The notes under the pieces were generated by a model. That model was not told the origin of the DNA. It made no database searches and saw nothing but the letters and a program-made list of their open reading frames with translations. The position numbers were made by a program, and so were the translations under genes. From the NCBI RefSeq assembly GCF_026460985.1, contig NZ_JAPKNM010000072.1, forward strand, positions 1 to 51,034: 51,034 nucleotides of DNA, in the 5' to 3' direction. Positions 43,481 through 51,034 of this stretch are shown in pieces. The first letter of the stretch is position 1, and each line of letters begins with the position of its first letter. The stretch comes from Sphingomonas sp. Its GTDB lineage: Bacteria > Pseudomonadota > Alphaproteobacteria > Sphingomonadales > Sphingomonadaceae.

Positions 43481-44293
43481 ATGATTCGCTCCGCGCTCGC
43501 CGAGGCCACACAACGCCTCGCCCCGGTCACCGACACCCCCCGCCTCGACGCCGAGCTCCTGATGGCCCACGCCCTCGGCGTCTCGCGCCAGGACCTGCTC
43601 CTCCGCCATCTCGACGAAGCCGTTCCCGACGCCTTCGAGCCGCTCCTCCAGCGCCGTCTCGCGCACGAGCCGGTCGCCTATATCACCGGCAGCCGCGCCT
43701 TCTGGACGATCGAGCTCGCGGTGGGCCCCGGGGTGCTGATCCCGCGGCCCGACAGCGAGACGCTGATCGAGGCGGCGATCGAGCATTTCGATGAGCGCGT
43801 GCCGGCCCGCATCCTCGATCTCGGCACCGGGCCCGGCACCCTGCTTCTCGCCGCGCTCGACCAATGGCCCGAAGCGAGCGGGCTGGGCGTCGACGTTTCC
43901 GAACGGGCGCTCGCTTATGCCCGCACCAATGCCGAACGCCTGGGCATGGCCCATCGCGTCGAGTTCCGAACCGGCAACTGGGCGGAAGGGCTGGAAGGCC
44001 CGTTCGACCTGATCCTCGCCAACCCGCCCTATATCGGCACGCACGAACCGCTGCCCGCCGAGGTCCGCGAGCACGAGCCCGCCTCGGCGCTCTTTGCGGG
44101 AATCGACGGCCTCGACGACTATCGCCGCATCGTCCCCGATCTCCCGCGGCTGCTCGCCCCGGGCGGCGCGGCGGTGCTCGAGATCGGCTGGACCCAGGCC
44201 AGGGCCGTCTCGGCGCTGGCGCTCCAGCAGGGTCTGTTGCCCGCGGTCCACAGCGATCTCGGGGGACGTCCCCGCGTGGTACTACTTACTTGA
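43481..44293 (+). CDS. prmC: release factor glutamine methyltransferase
   Basis: SAM-dependent methyltransferase of 270 residues that modifies the GGQ glutamine of release factors. N-terminal helical domain (to about 75), the SRAFWTIELAVGPGVLIPRPDSE linker (family form F-V-PGVLIPRPDTE), SAM loop ILDLGTGPGTLLLA, and NPPYIGTHE at 181-189 with the NPPY motif that binds the target glutamine. The frame is open for 27 codons upstream, but those are encoded by the inverted repeat; the ATG at 43481 directly after the repeat gives the normal N-terminus. Confidence 0.96.
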   Translation: MIRSALAEATQRLAPVTDTPRLDAELLMAHALGVSRQDLLLRHLDEAVPDAFEPLLQRRLAHEPVAYITGSRAFWTIELAVGPGVLIPRPDSETLIEAAIEHFDERVPARILDLGTGPGTLLLAALDQWPEASGLGVDVSERALAYARTNAERLGMAHRVEFRTGNWAEGLEGPFDLILANPPYIGTHEPLPAEVREHEPASALFAGIDGLDDYRRIVPDLPRLLAPGGAAVLEIGWTQARAVSALALQQGLLPAVHSDLGGRPRVVLLT

Positions 44294-44550
44294 AACCGGG
44301 CACCCCGTGCCCCATATTTCCTCTTGGAGATTGGTGCTCCACGGGCTAAGACAGCGCCGGGGCGAGGCACTTTCAACCAAGTCGTTGAAATAAGGGGCTA
44401 CGGCCCACTCCATGGTCATGTGAGCCGTTGCAGTCCGACGGCCGTGGCGAGGCGGAAGCGCCGGCAGGGCGCTGTCCGCAAGTGTAACGTGCATCCGGGA
44501 CCCCGAATGGATCGACGGACGGCTTAAGTAGACAGGACATACAGACCTTG
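44294..44550 (+). promoter_or_regulatory. prmC 3' hairpin and leader of the DUF4167 gene
   Basis: Non-coding interval of 257 bases, less GC-rich than its neighbours. A hairpin GGGCAC-CCC-GTGCCC (44298-44312), followed by CATATTTCC, begins 4 bases after the prmC stop and may be a weak terminator. Further stems are TGGAG-N7-CTCCA (about 44324-44340) and AGCGCC-GGCAG-GGCGCT (about 44457-44473). I see no convincing promoter and no tRNA or known small RNA. The chain of small stems could be a structured 5' leader. Confidence 0.4.
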
Positions 44551-45393
44551 ATGAACAATCGTCAGGCTAACAACGGTCGCCGTCGCGGCCGTGGCGGTCA
44601 GCAGCGCCAGGGTGGCAACCCCAACCAGGGCAATGGCAACCGCATCGACAATCGTGCGCGCGGCAACGCGGCGCAGCTTCTCGAGAAATACAAGAACCTT
44701 GCTCGCGACGCGCAGATGCAGGGCGATCGGGTCAACGCCGAATATTATCTCCAGTTCGCGGATCACTATTTCCGGGTGCTGAGCGAAAGCCGCTCGCGCT
44801 TCGAGGAGCAGAATCCGAACCAGCGCCAGCCCCGCCCGAGCAACGACATCGACGGCGACGACGAGGATTTCGAGTTCGAGGCCGAGGGCAATCGCAGCGA
44901 CGAATCGCGCGACGACCGCCCGCAGCAGCGCGAGCCGCGCTACGAGCGTGAACCCCGCCAGGACCGCGAAGCCCGCCGCGACCGCGACGATCGCGAGCCG
45001 CGCCAGGATCGCGAATTCCGCCAGGACCGCGAACCGCGCCAAGATCGCGAGCCCCGCGAAGGACGCGACCGTGACGGCCGCCGCGATCGCCGCCCGAACG
45101 GCAACGCCAACGGCTATGCCAATGGTCACCAGGCCGAGGCGCAGGAAGCGCCGGCTCCCGAGCTGTTCGCCGAGCAGCGCGACGAGGAGCGTCCGGTGCG
45201 CGCCGCCCGCGGCCGCGGCCGCCCGCGCCGCGAGGAGGCCGAGGCCGATGCGCCGCAGGGCATCGACGCCGCGATCCTCCCGCCGGCCTTCGGCACGGAG
45301 GCGAGCGCCGCCAACGATGCCGACGAGGCGCCCAAGAAGCCGCGCCGCCGCCGCACCAAGGCCGACGACGCCGAAGTTCCGCCGGCCGCCTGA
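44551..45393 (+). CDS. DUF4167 family protein
   Basis: Protein of 280 residues of the alphaproteobacterial DUF4167 family; function not established to my knowledge. The N-terminal 80 residues carry the conserved part: a basic Asn/Gly/Arg-rich start, then AAQLLEKYKNLARDAQMQGD and RVNAEYYLQFADHYFRVLSE. The rest is low complexity: an acidic stretch (DIDGDDEDFEFEAEG), an Arg/Asp/Glu array with RQDRE units every five to six residues at about 130-172, and basic runs at the C-terminus (KKPRRRRTK). The composition suggests nucleic-acid binding and intrinsic disorder. The downstream DUF4139 gene begins after a hairpin that may belong to either transcript. Confidence 0.9.
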   Translation: MNNRQANNGRRRGRGGQQRQGGNPNQGNGNRIDNRARGNAAQLLEKYKNLARDAQMQGDRVNAEYYLQFADHYFRVLSESRSRFEEQNPNQRQPRPSNDIDGDDEDFEFEAEGNRSDESRDDRPQQREPRYEREPRQDREARRDRDDREPRQDREFRQDREPRQDREPREGRDRDGRRDRRPNGNANGYANGHQAEAQEAPAPELFAEQRDEERPVRAARGRGRPRREEAEADAPQGIDAAILPPAFGTEASAANDADEAPKKPRRRRTKADDAEVPPAA

Positions 45394-45433
45394 TATCTTC
45401 CGCGACGGGCTGGCCCTTCGCGATCAACCTGCT

Positions 45434-45470
45434 AGCATCCTCTCCTGAGACGGCCTTGGGGGAGGATGCT
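45434..45470 (+). promoter_or_regulatory. hairpin covering the ribosome-binding site of the DUF4139 gene
   Basis: AGCATCCTCTCC (45434-45445) pairs with GGGGAGGATGCT (45459-45470) over 12 positions with one G-U pair and a 13-base loop. The 3' arm contains GGAGG, the ribosome-binding site of the TTG start at 45471, which begins at the next base. The hairpin would hide the site when folded. It might instead be the end of the DUF4167 transcript, but no T-run follows. Confidence 0.7.
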
Positions 45471-46883
45471 TTGCGTTTGACGGCTCTCGTTCTGGCGGCG
45501 GCGCTCCCGTGCGCCGCGCACGCCCAGACCGCCACCGATTCGCCTTCCGAAAGCCGGACGGCTCAGGGCGACGTCGCGGTCACGATCTACAACAACGATC
45601 TCGCGCTCATCCAGGACAAGCGCATGCTCGCGCTTCCCTCGGGGCGCACGCGGCAGGAGTTCGCCGACGTCTCCGCCGCGATCCGGCCCGAGACGGTGAC
45701 GCTCGCCGCCGCCAACACCGCGATCGTCGAGCAGAATTTCGATTTCGACCTGCTCACTCCGCAGAAGCTGATGGACAAGGCCGTTGGCCAGACCGTCACG
45801 CTCGTGAAAACCAACCCGGAGACCGGTGCCGAGAGCAGCGAGAGCGCCCGCGTCCTCGCCAATAATGGCGGCACCGTCGTCCAGGTCGGCAATCGCATCG
45901 AAGTGCTCAACGGCACGCGGCGCGTCGTCTTTTCCTCGCTGCCGCCCAATCTCCGCGCACGGCCGACGCTCTCGGTGACGCTCGACAGCGGCGCCGCCGG
46001 CCCGCGCCCGGTCACGCTCAACTATCTGTCGAGCGGATTCGGCTGGAAGGCCGATTATGTCGCCTTGTTCGACGAGGGCGCCGGCAAGATCGACGTGCAG
46101 GGCTGGATCACGCTCACCAACACCACCGGCACCAGCTTCCCCAACGCGACGACCCTGCTGGTCGCGGGCTCGCCCGGCAGCGACGGGGGCTCGCGGCCGC
46201 GTTATGGCCGGAACCCGTCGCGCGCGATTCCCGGCAACGCGCCGGGCACCGAGACCGCGCGGCGCGAGCAGCTCGGCGACTTCTACGTCTATCCGCTCAA
46301 GGAGCGCACGACGATCGCCAACGCCCAGCAGAAGCAGGTCGGCTTCCTCGACGTCGCGGGCGTGCCCGCGGGCAAGGCCTATTTCTATCGCAACGGCTGG
46401 CTCGATACCTCGGACGAAGCGAAGAGCGCCGACACGGTGTTGCGTTTCTCCTCGTCGCGCGACGGCGGGCTGGGCGATGCGCTCCCCGCCGGCACGGTGC
46501 GCGTCTATATGCGCGACGCTCGCGGCCAGCCGCAGTTCATCGGCGAGAGCAATATCGGCCACACGCCCATGGGCTCGCGGCTCGCGCTCAAGACCGGCGA
46601 GGCGTTCGACGTCAAGGTCCAGCCGACGGTGGTCAAGCGCGAGCGGCTCGGCGGCGGGGATCGCTGGCGCACGACGATGCACTACAAGCTCACCAATGCG
46701 CGATCGCAGCCGGTTACGGTCGAGCTCGCCCAGGCGGGGCTCGACAGCTGGTGGGACGACACTCGCATCGAGAGCGAGAGCCTGAAGAGCGACCGGACCA
46801 ATTCCGACGAGGCGCTGTGGAAGGTCGAGGTGCCTGCCAATGGCGAGGCGTCGCTCGACGCCGTGTTCATCACGCGCTTCTGA
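45471..46883 (+). CDS. exported DUF4139 protein 1
   Basis: Periplasmic or secreted protein of 470 residues. Signal peptide (MRLTALVLAAALPCAAHA) and then the DUF4139 architecture: an N-terminal domain with VTIYNNDLALIQDKRMLALP, a middle beta-domain (LNYLSSGFGWKADYVALFDE) and a C-terminal domain ending with VEVPANGEASLDAVFITRF. These domains are beta-rich; no enzyme motif is visible and I know of no established function. The start is TTG at 45471, five bases after GGAGG; no closer ATG or GTG in frame fits the signal peptide. A Ser/Gly/Arg-rich loop (about 235-265) interrupts the middle domain. A paralogue follows two bases later. Confidence 0.88.
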   Translation: MRLTALVLAAALPCAAHAQTATDSPSESRTAQGDVAVTIYNNDLALIQDKRMLALPSGRTRQEFADVSAAIRPETVTLAAANTAIVEQNFDFDLLTPQKLMDKAVGQTVTLVKTNPETGAESSESARVLANNGGTVVQVGNRIEVLNGTRRVVFSSLPPNLRARPTLSVTLDSGAAGPRPVTLNYLSSGFGWKADYVALFDEGAGKIDVQGWITLTNTTGTSFPNATTLLVAGSPGSDGGSRPRYGRNPSRAIPGNAPGTETARREQLGDFYVYPLKERTTIANAQQKQVGFLDVAGVPAGKAYFYRNGWLDTSDEAKSADTVLRFSSSRDGGLGDALPAGTVRVYMRDARGQPQFIGESNIGHTPMGSRLALKTGEAFDVKVQPTVVKRERLGGGDRWRTTMHYKLTNARSQPVTVELAQAGLDSWWDDTRIESESLKSDRTNSDEALWKVEVPANGEASLDAVFITRF

Positions 46884-46885
46884 CG

Positions 46886-48403
46886 ATGCGGCTCTTCCGC
46901 CTCGTGGCGGCGTGCGCCGCGGCGATGCTCGCGACGGCGCCCGCCTCGGCGCAGGTCGTGACGTCGCCGGGGCCGGACAACGTCTCGGTCACCATCTATC
47001 GCGAGCCGAACCGCAGCCCCTCGGCGGAAATCGATCTGCGTTGGCTGAGCGGCTATGCGCTCGTCACCGAGAAGCGCACCGTCGCCATCCCCGCCGGGCG
47101 CGCGGTGATCCGTTTCGAAGGCGTCGCCGGCGGGATCCTCCCCGAGAGCGCGATCGTCACCGGCCTGCCGAGCGGCGTGCGCGAGAAGAATCTCGATGCC
47201 GATCTGCTCGCGCCCTACAGCCTCTATGCGCGCCATGTCGGGCGGCCGGTGACGATCCGCCGCACGATCAAGGGCAGGAGCGTCGAGGAGCGTGCGATCC
47301 TCCGCTCGGGTCCCGACGGCGCCGCGATCCTCCAGACCAAGGAGGGGTTCATCGCCGTCGGCTGCGGCCCCTCGCGGGACGAGATCGTCTATGATTCGGT
47401 GCCCGAGGGGCTCACCGCGCGGCCGACCCTGTCGGTCGAGACCGATTCGCCGCGCGCGGGCAAGGTGACGCTGACGCTCTCCTATCTGGCATGGAACTTC
47501 GACTGGCAGGCCAATTATGTCGCGACGATGCGGTCCGACGGCCGGACGGCGGACCTCCTCGCCTGGGTCACGCTCGCCAATGGCGATGTCACCAGCTTTG
47601 CCGATGCCGAGACGATGGTCGTCGCCGGGCGGCTCAACCGCGAGGACAACGGGCGCGCCGACGGTCCCGAGGGCCGGTCGCTCCAGGTCACTTGCTTCCC
47701 GCGACCCGTCGCCGAACCGATGCTCATGAGGATGAAGCGGATGGAATCCCCGCCCGCGCCCGCGCCGATGGCCGCCATTGCCGAGGACGCAGAGAGCATC
47801 GTCGTCACAGGCTCGCGCATGGCGAAGCAGGAGGAACTGGGCGACCTCAAGCTCTATCGCATTCCGGATACGACCACCGTCGCGGCGATGAGCCAGAAGC
47901 AAGTGATGATGTTCGACAAGAAAGCGGTGCCGGTCGACGTTCTCTACCGGACACAGGTCTGGGGCGGCGGGGCTGGTGAAGTCCGCCTCGCGCTCCGCGC
48001 GCAGAACCGCAAGGAGAAGGGGCTCGGCATCCCGCTCCCCGCCGGCCGCGTCGCGGTGTTCGAGCCCTTGGGCGAGCGCAGGCTGTTGGTCGGCGAGGCG
48101 TCGCTCGACGACAAAGCGGTCAGCGAGGAGGTCCAGCTCGAGATTGCCGAGGCGACGCAGGTCACCGCCGATGTCGCCACGGGCAAGGAGGGAGACGATT
48201 GGGAGGACCAGATCCTCACCGTCACCAACGCCAACCCGCATCCGATCCGGTTCGAGGCCGAGTTCCAGCGCGACGACGGTTACAAGCTGACGCAGATGTC
48301 GGCGCGGCTCGGCCGCCATAACGGTAAGGATGTCTGGTCGGTCGAGGTGCCCGCCAACGGCTCGGCGACGCTGCGCTACCGCAAGGTCGATGTCGACGAT
48401 TAG
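46886..48403 (+). CDS. exported DUF4139 protein 2 with TonB-box-like segment
   Basis: Paralogue of the preceding protein, 505 residues, starting two bases after its stop. Signal peptide (MRLFRLVAACAAAMLATAPASA), N-terminal VSVTIYREPNRSPSAEIDLR, LTLSYLAWNFDWQANYVATM in the middle and WSVEVPANGSATLRYRKVDV at the end, parallel to the first protein. An insertion rich in Pro, Ala and Met (about 275-300) leads into ESIVVTGSRM at 303-312, which looks like the TonB box of sphingomonad outer-membrane receptors (EIVVTGSRI type). The 3' end overlaps the convergent gene by four bases. Function unknown. Confidence 0.87.
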   Translation: MRLFRLVAACAAAMLATAPASAQVVTSPGPDNVSVTIYREPNRSPSAEIDLRWLSGYALVTEKRTVAIPAGRAVIRFEGVAGGILPESAIVTGLPSGVREKNLDADLLAPYSLYARHVGRPVTIRRTIKGRSVEERAILRSGPDGAAILQTKEGFIAVGCGPSRDEIVYDSVPEGLTARPTLSVETDSPRAGKVTLTLSYLAWNFDWQANYVATMRSDGRTADLLAWVTLANGDVTSFADAETMVVAGRLNREDNGRADGPEGRSLQVTCFPRPVAEPMLMRMKRMESPPAPAPMAAIAEDAESIVVTGSRMAKQEELGDLKLYRIPDTTTVAAMSQKQVMMFDKKAVPVDVLYRTQVWGGGAGEVRLALRAQNRKEKGLGIPLPAGRVAVFEPLGERRLLVGEASLDDKAVSEEVQLEIAEATQVTADVATGKEGDDWEDQILTVTNANPHPIRFEAEFQRDDGYKLTQMSARLGRHNGKDVWSVEVPANGSATLRYRKVDVDD

Positions 48404-48702
48404 TCGCCGATATCAACCTCGCCCTTGAGCGGGTCTTCGACGCGTTCGTCATGCCGGGTCCCCGAGCTCAGGAACATCAGCCCCATCAGGGCCGCGGCGA
48501 GCATCATCGTCAGGAAAACGCCGAGGAAGGTCGCGCTCGCGGTGACGAAGTTGAGCTCGCCGAGCCAGAGGTAGAGCACCAACTCGGCAAGCCCTGCGGT
48601 GAGCAATGCGACGAGCGCCATACCCTTGAGGATCCGCCGGAATCGTCCCCAGGCGAAGGCGGCATATTCCGGGTCGTCGAGATCGTGCCGCGGCGTGCGC
48701 AT
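48400..48702 (-). CDS. small two-helix membrane protein
   Basis: Protein of 100 residues, not recognised. A charged N-terminus (MRTPRHDLDDPEYAAFAWGR) precedes two hydrophobic helices at about 27-48 (MALVALLTAGLAELVLYLWL) and 54-78 (ASATFLGVFLTMMLAAALMGLMFL), then an acidic tail ending VDIGD. It is a likely inner-membrane protein with both ends in the cytoplasm. It overlaps the convergent DUF4139 gene by four bases and is divergent from the CBS-domain gene across 65 bases. Good frame length and composition support a real gene. Confidence 0.8.
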   Translation of the reverse strand: MRTPRHDLDDPEYAAFAWGRFRRILKGMALVALLTAGLAELVLYLWLGELNFVTASATFLGVFLTMMLAAALMGLMFLSSGTRHDERVEDPLKGEVDIGD

Positions 48703-48767
48703 GGCTTTGCAATTGGGTGCGAATCATGGGAGAAACAACCGCCTGAACCCGAAAGCGGAGACATGCG

Positions 48768-49196
48768 ATGACCATCGCGGCAATCCTGGGGGGAAAAGGG
48801 CCCGACGTGGTGTCGATCGCCGGCGATCGCACCGTGGCCGAGGCGGTGGCTTTGCTCGCCAGCCGCCGGATCGGCGCCGTTCCGGTGATGGACGGCGAGC
48901 AGGTGGCGGGCATCTTCTCCGAACGCGACGTGATCTACTGCCTCGAGCGCGAGGGCGCCGGGGCGCTGGACCACAAGGTGCGCGACGTGATGACCACGCC
49001 CGCGCTCACCGTGGGCCCCGACGAATCGGTGCTCGGCGCGCTCGCGCTGATGACGCGACGGCGGGTTCGCCATCTCCCCGTGATCGAGCGCGGCAAGGTG
49101 ATCGGCTTCATCTCGATCGGCGATCTGGTGAAGTACCGGATCGAGCGGATCGAATCCGAGGCCGAGGCGATGCGCGCCTATATCCAGGCGGTTTAG
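48768..49196 (+). CDS. CBS-domain protein
   Basis: Stand-alone Bateman module of 142 residues with two CBS domains: AEAVALLASRRIGAVPVMDG with VAGIFSERDVI (about 22-55), and DVMTTPALTVGPDESVLGAL with VRHLPVIERGKVIGFISIGDLV (about 75-125). Such proteins bind adenosyl ligands and tune partner enzymes or channels; no partner is evident here. The ATG follows GCGGAGACATGCG. The next gene is convergent, ending 8 bases later. Confidence 0.95.
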   Translation: MTIAAILGGKGPDVVSIAGDRTVAEAVALLASRRIGAVPVMDGEQVAGIFSERDVIYCLEREGAGALDHKVRDVMTTPALTVGPDESVLGALALMTRRRVRHLPVIERGKVIGFISIGDLVKYRIERIESEAEAMRAYIQAV

Positions 49197-49203
49197 GGTC
49201 CGC

Positions 49204-50703
49204 TCAGCCGCGCCGGTTGCGGACCAGCGCCACCACTTCGTCGAGCGTGTCGCGCGCGAACAGCGCCAGCCAGCCGCCATAGGCCGCGACTCCCGCGGCG
49301 GTGAGCAGCACGAGCTCGGCCAGCGCCGGCATCGGCGGCAATATGCGCGCTAGCAGCGAGACGATCACCGCCATCCCGGTCGCGGCGATCACCGGCGACG
49401 CGAGCCCGTCGGCAAGATCGCGCAGCCGCACCCCGATCACCGGCAACGTCCGCCAGGTCGAGATCGCTAGGTAGAGCGGATAGGCGGCGAACCATGCCGC
49501 GACCAATCCCATGATCCCCCAGTGCACGCCGATCAGGAATGAAGTGGGCAGCAGGATCGCGCCGGTCGCGCCATTCTGCGCGCCGATCCCGGGCCGCCCG
49601 CAGGCGTCGCTCGCGGGCGAGTAGAGCGTCTGCAGCGTCATCATCGGCATGGCGAGCGCCAGCCAATGGACCACCGGCGCCGCCTCGATCCATTTGGGCC
49701 CGAGCACCACTTCGACCAGCGGTCGCGCGGTCACCGCGAGCCCGAGATAGAAGGGCATGGCCACGACGAAGATGATCCGCGCCGACTTGACGAACGCCGC
49801 CGCCATCGCGGCGCGGTCGTCCTTGATCCGCGCATAGGCCGAGAAGGCGACTTCGTTGAGCGGCGGCACGAACTTCGAGACGAAGATCTGCGTGAGGAAC
49901 AGGCTGGTCGTGTAGATGCCCAGCCAATGCGGGTCGAACAGCCGGCCGGCGATGAACACGTCGGCCTGGCTCTGGAGGAACCAGAAGATCTGCCCCGCCG
50001 CCATCACCCCGCCATAGCGCGCGATGTCGCCCGCGCCGCGGAAGTCGAAGCTCGGCCACATCAGCGAGTTGGCTGCCCAGGTCATGCCGATCGCACGCAC
50101 CGCGAACAGGGCGATCGGCGCCGCCACCAGCGTCCACACGCCGAGCCCGCCCCAGGCGCCGCCCAACGCGACGAGCGCGCCCGCGATCCCCGAGACGAAG
50201 TTCACCTTGGCTTGCTTGCGGAAGTCCATCGCGCGCGCGAGCAGCGCATAGGGGAGGGCGATGAACGGCGTCGCGACGTAGAGCAGCGCCTGGACGCGCA
50301 GCAGATCGGCGACCATCGGCTGGCGGTAATAGGCCGCGGCGAAGGGGGCGCAGGCGAATTGCACCGCGCCGAGGGCGAGGTTGAGCAGGATCAGCATCCC
50401 GAACAACTGGCGCTGCGCGTGCCTGCTCGCATCGCCGCGCTGGATCAGCGCGCTCGCCAGGCCATAGCCATTGAGCATGTTGAGCAGGACCAGCACGACC
50501 TGCGTCATCGCGAACAGCCCATAATCCGAGGGGCTGAGCACGCGAATCACGACGAAGGTCGAGCCCCAGGTGAGCAATTGCCCGAGAATCTGCGTGCCCG
50601 AACGCCAGATCACGGCGCTGCGCACCTGGTCCTTGAGCGATTCGAGCCCCTGATTCGGGCTATGGGCGGTTGATTCGGTCACGGGAGCTTCATGCCCCGA
50701 CAC
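49204..50703 (-). CDS. polysaccharide flippase (MOP/Wzx-type)
   Basis: Inner-membrane protein of 499 residues with about 12-14 hydrophobic segments, of the lipopolysaccharide/polysaccharide biosynthesis flippase group (WzxC-like). Typical starts and blocks: AVIWRSGTQILGQLLTWGSTFVV, RVLSPSDYGLFAMTQVVL, ALIQRGDASRHAQRQLFG, YGGVMAAGQIFWFLQSQADVF and the PHWLGIYTTSLFLTQIFVSK region. It would move undecaprenyl-linked oligosaccharide across the inner membrane. No glycosyltransferases adjoin it in the window. The start is uncertain: GTG at 50703 or GTG at 50682, neither with a clear ribosome-binding site. Confidence 0.92.
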   Translation of the reverse strand: MSGHEAPVTESTAHSPNQGLESLKDQVRSAVIWRSGTQILGQLLTWGSTFVVIRVLSPSDYGLFAMTQVVLVLLNMLNGYGLASALIQRGDASRHAQRQLFGMLILLNLALGAVQFACAPFAAAYYRQPMVADLLRVQALLYVATPFIALPYALLARAMDFRKQAKVNFVSGIAGALVALGGAWGGLGVWTLVAAPIALFAVRAIGMTWAANSLMWPSFDFRGAGDIARYGGVMAAGQIFWFLQSQADVFIAGRLFDPHWLGIYTTSLFLTQIFVSKFVPPLNEVAFSAYARIKDDRAAMAAAFVKSARIIFVVAMPFYLGLAVTARPLVEVVLGPKWIEAAPVVHWLALAMPMMTLQTLYSPASDACGRPGIGAQNGATGAILLPTSFLIGVHWGIMGLVAAWFAAYPLYLAISTWRTLPVIGVRLRDLADGLASPVIAATGMAVIVSLLARILPPMPALAELVLLTAAGVAAYGGWLALFARDTLDEVVALVRNRRG

Positions 50704-50784
50704 CTGTTGAGATGGCGTAAAGCACGGTTTTCCGCGGGTTTCGGGCGGGATTTCAAAAAAGTGACAGAAAGCGCCGAAACGCTG

Positions 50785-50812
50785 TTGACCGAATCAAAAG
50801 CCAGGCATAGAA
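50785..50812 (+). promoter_or_regulatory. candidate rRNA operon promoter
   Basis: TTGACC (50785-50790) followed after 16 bases by ATAGAA (50807-50812), about 110 bases before boxA and just after an A-rich stretch that could act as an upstream element. A fair match to a sigma-70 promoter by eye. Confidence 0.5.
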
Positions 50813-50920
50813 GCCGCTCCACCGCAGCGATTGTCCACACGGAACGGCGACGCGGTCATCAAAAACCAGGCGCACAGGTCGCCCCGAGAAAAAGGGGATG
50901 GCTAGGGCGTCGGTCTTTTG

Positions 50921-50933
50921 CGCTCTTTGACAT
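50921..50933 (+). promoter_or_regulatory. boxA antitermination site
   Basis: CGCTCTTTGACAT is one base from the conserved boxA core (TGCTCTTTAACA in E. coli), where NusB/NusE load to protect rRNA transcription from early termination. It is the main evidence that an rRNA operon begins here. Confidence 0.85.
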
Positions 50934-51034
50934 AGTGATTTAGATGAAGGGACATGTGGGCGGCGGCTCCTGGTCTCGTGGCCTCAGGGCGCGAGTAATC
51001 AGGTTAAGCAACAAGCTGCTCGTACATGTCCTTT

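Larger units (their letters stand above)
50704..51034 (+). other. rRNA operon promoter and 5' leader (16S gene beyond the window)
   Basis: No protein gene is seen in these 331 bases. The order promoter, boxA and a leader with ATGAAGGGACATGTGGGCGG is the layout of sphingomonad rRNA operons, with 16S rRNA expected shortly after the window. GGACATGT (50950-50957) and ACATGTCC (51024-51031) form an inverted pair, likely a leader stem involved in folding or processing. The upstream 80 bases, next to the flippase start, include an A-run (TTCAAAAAAGTGACAG). Confidence 0.8.

Noticed and set aside
44294..44550. tRNA or known small RNA between prmC and the DUF4167 gene
   Set aside because: Small stems are present, but there is no cloverleaf, no terminal CCA and no match to an RNA class that I recognise.
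44940..45075. CRISPR-like or VNTR array
   Set aside because: The repeated units are in frame, diverged and without unique spacers; they are the coding repeats of the DUF4167 protein.

Overview
The window looks like the chromosome of a sphingomonad-type alphaproteobacterium. It is GC-rich, uses many GTG and TTG starts with 1-4 base stop/start overlaps, and carries a TonB-dependent receptor with a sphingomonad-style N-terminus. The L-rhamnose route encoded here is the non-phosphorylating one described from Sphingomonas, and the last 330 bases read as a sphingomonad rRNA operon leader. No taxonomic search was possible.

Bases 1 to about 34,770 form one large locus for using rhamnogalacturonan I (RG-I), the rhamnose/galacturonate pectin with galactan and arabinan side chains. 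(i) 1-8,993, minus strand: GH35 beta-galactosidase (cut by the window edge), L-rhamnose mutarotase, GH28 polygalacturonase, CE12 acetylesterase, PL11 RG lyase and, behind a strong terminator, the TonB receptor. (ii) 9,247-11,646, minus: IclR regulator, L-rhamnose 1-dehydrogenase (SDR) and a second CE12 esterase. (iii) 11,851-17,006, plus: L-rhamnonate dehydratase, diketo-deoxyrhamnonate hydrolase (FAH), 2-keto-3-deoxyrhamnonate dehydrogenase (SDR), rhamnonolactonase and an MFS transporter; with (ii) this completes rhamnose to pyruvate plus lactate. (iv) 17,041-20,412, minus: a BNR_4 propeller protein, GH105 unsaturated rhamnogalacturonyl hydrolase and a galactose/arabinose 1-dehydrogenase. (v) 20,545-25,607, plus: sugar-acid dehydratase, exported aldose epimerase, a clan GH-A hydrolase and a GH43. 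(vi) a lone chemoreceptor. (vii) a GntR regulator divergent from a sodium/sugar symporter, KDGal kinase, KDPGal aldolase (oxidative galactose pathway) and a tandem pair of flavin-dependent halogenase-family proteins. In the second of these, both catalytic residues are replaced.

From 34,869 the window is ordinary chromosome: a three-gene RND efflux operon (minus), hisS, prfA, prmC, a DUF4167 protein, two tandem exported DUF4139 proteins, a two-helix membrane protein, a CBS-domain protein, a polysaccharide flippase, and the promoter and boxA leader of an rRNA operon whose 16S gene lies past the edge.

Five large inverted intergenic repeats from three families (plus one copy of a fourth type) are scattered through both regions. 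Several touch coding sequence: they supply ribosome-binding sites for at least two genes (GH28 and prmC), lie just upstream of a third, and encode the C-terminus of the MFS transporter. The observations most worth testing are the intact/degenerate halogenase pair inside a pectin locus, a TonB-box-like motif in a DUF4139 protein, a hairpin that hides the ribosome-binding site of the other DUF4139 gene, and the BNR_4 protein coupled to GH105.
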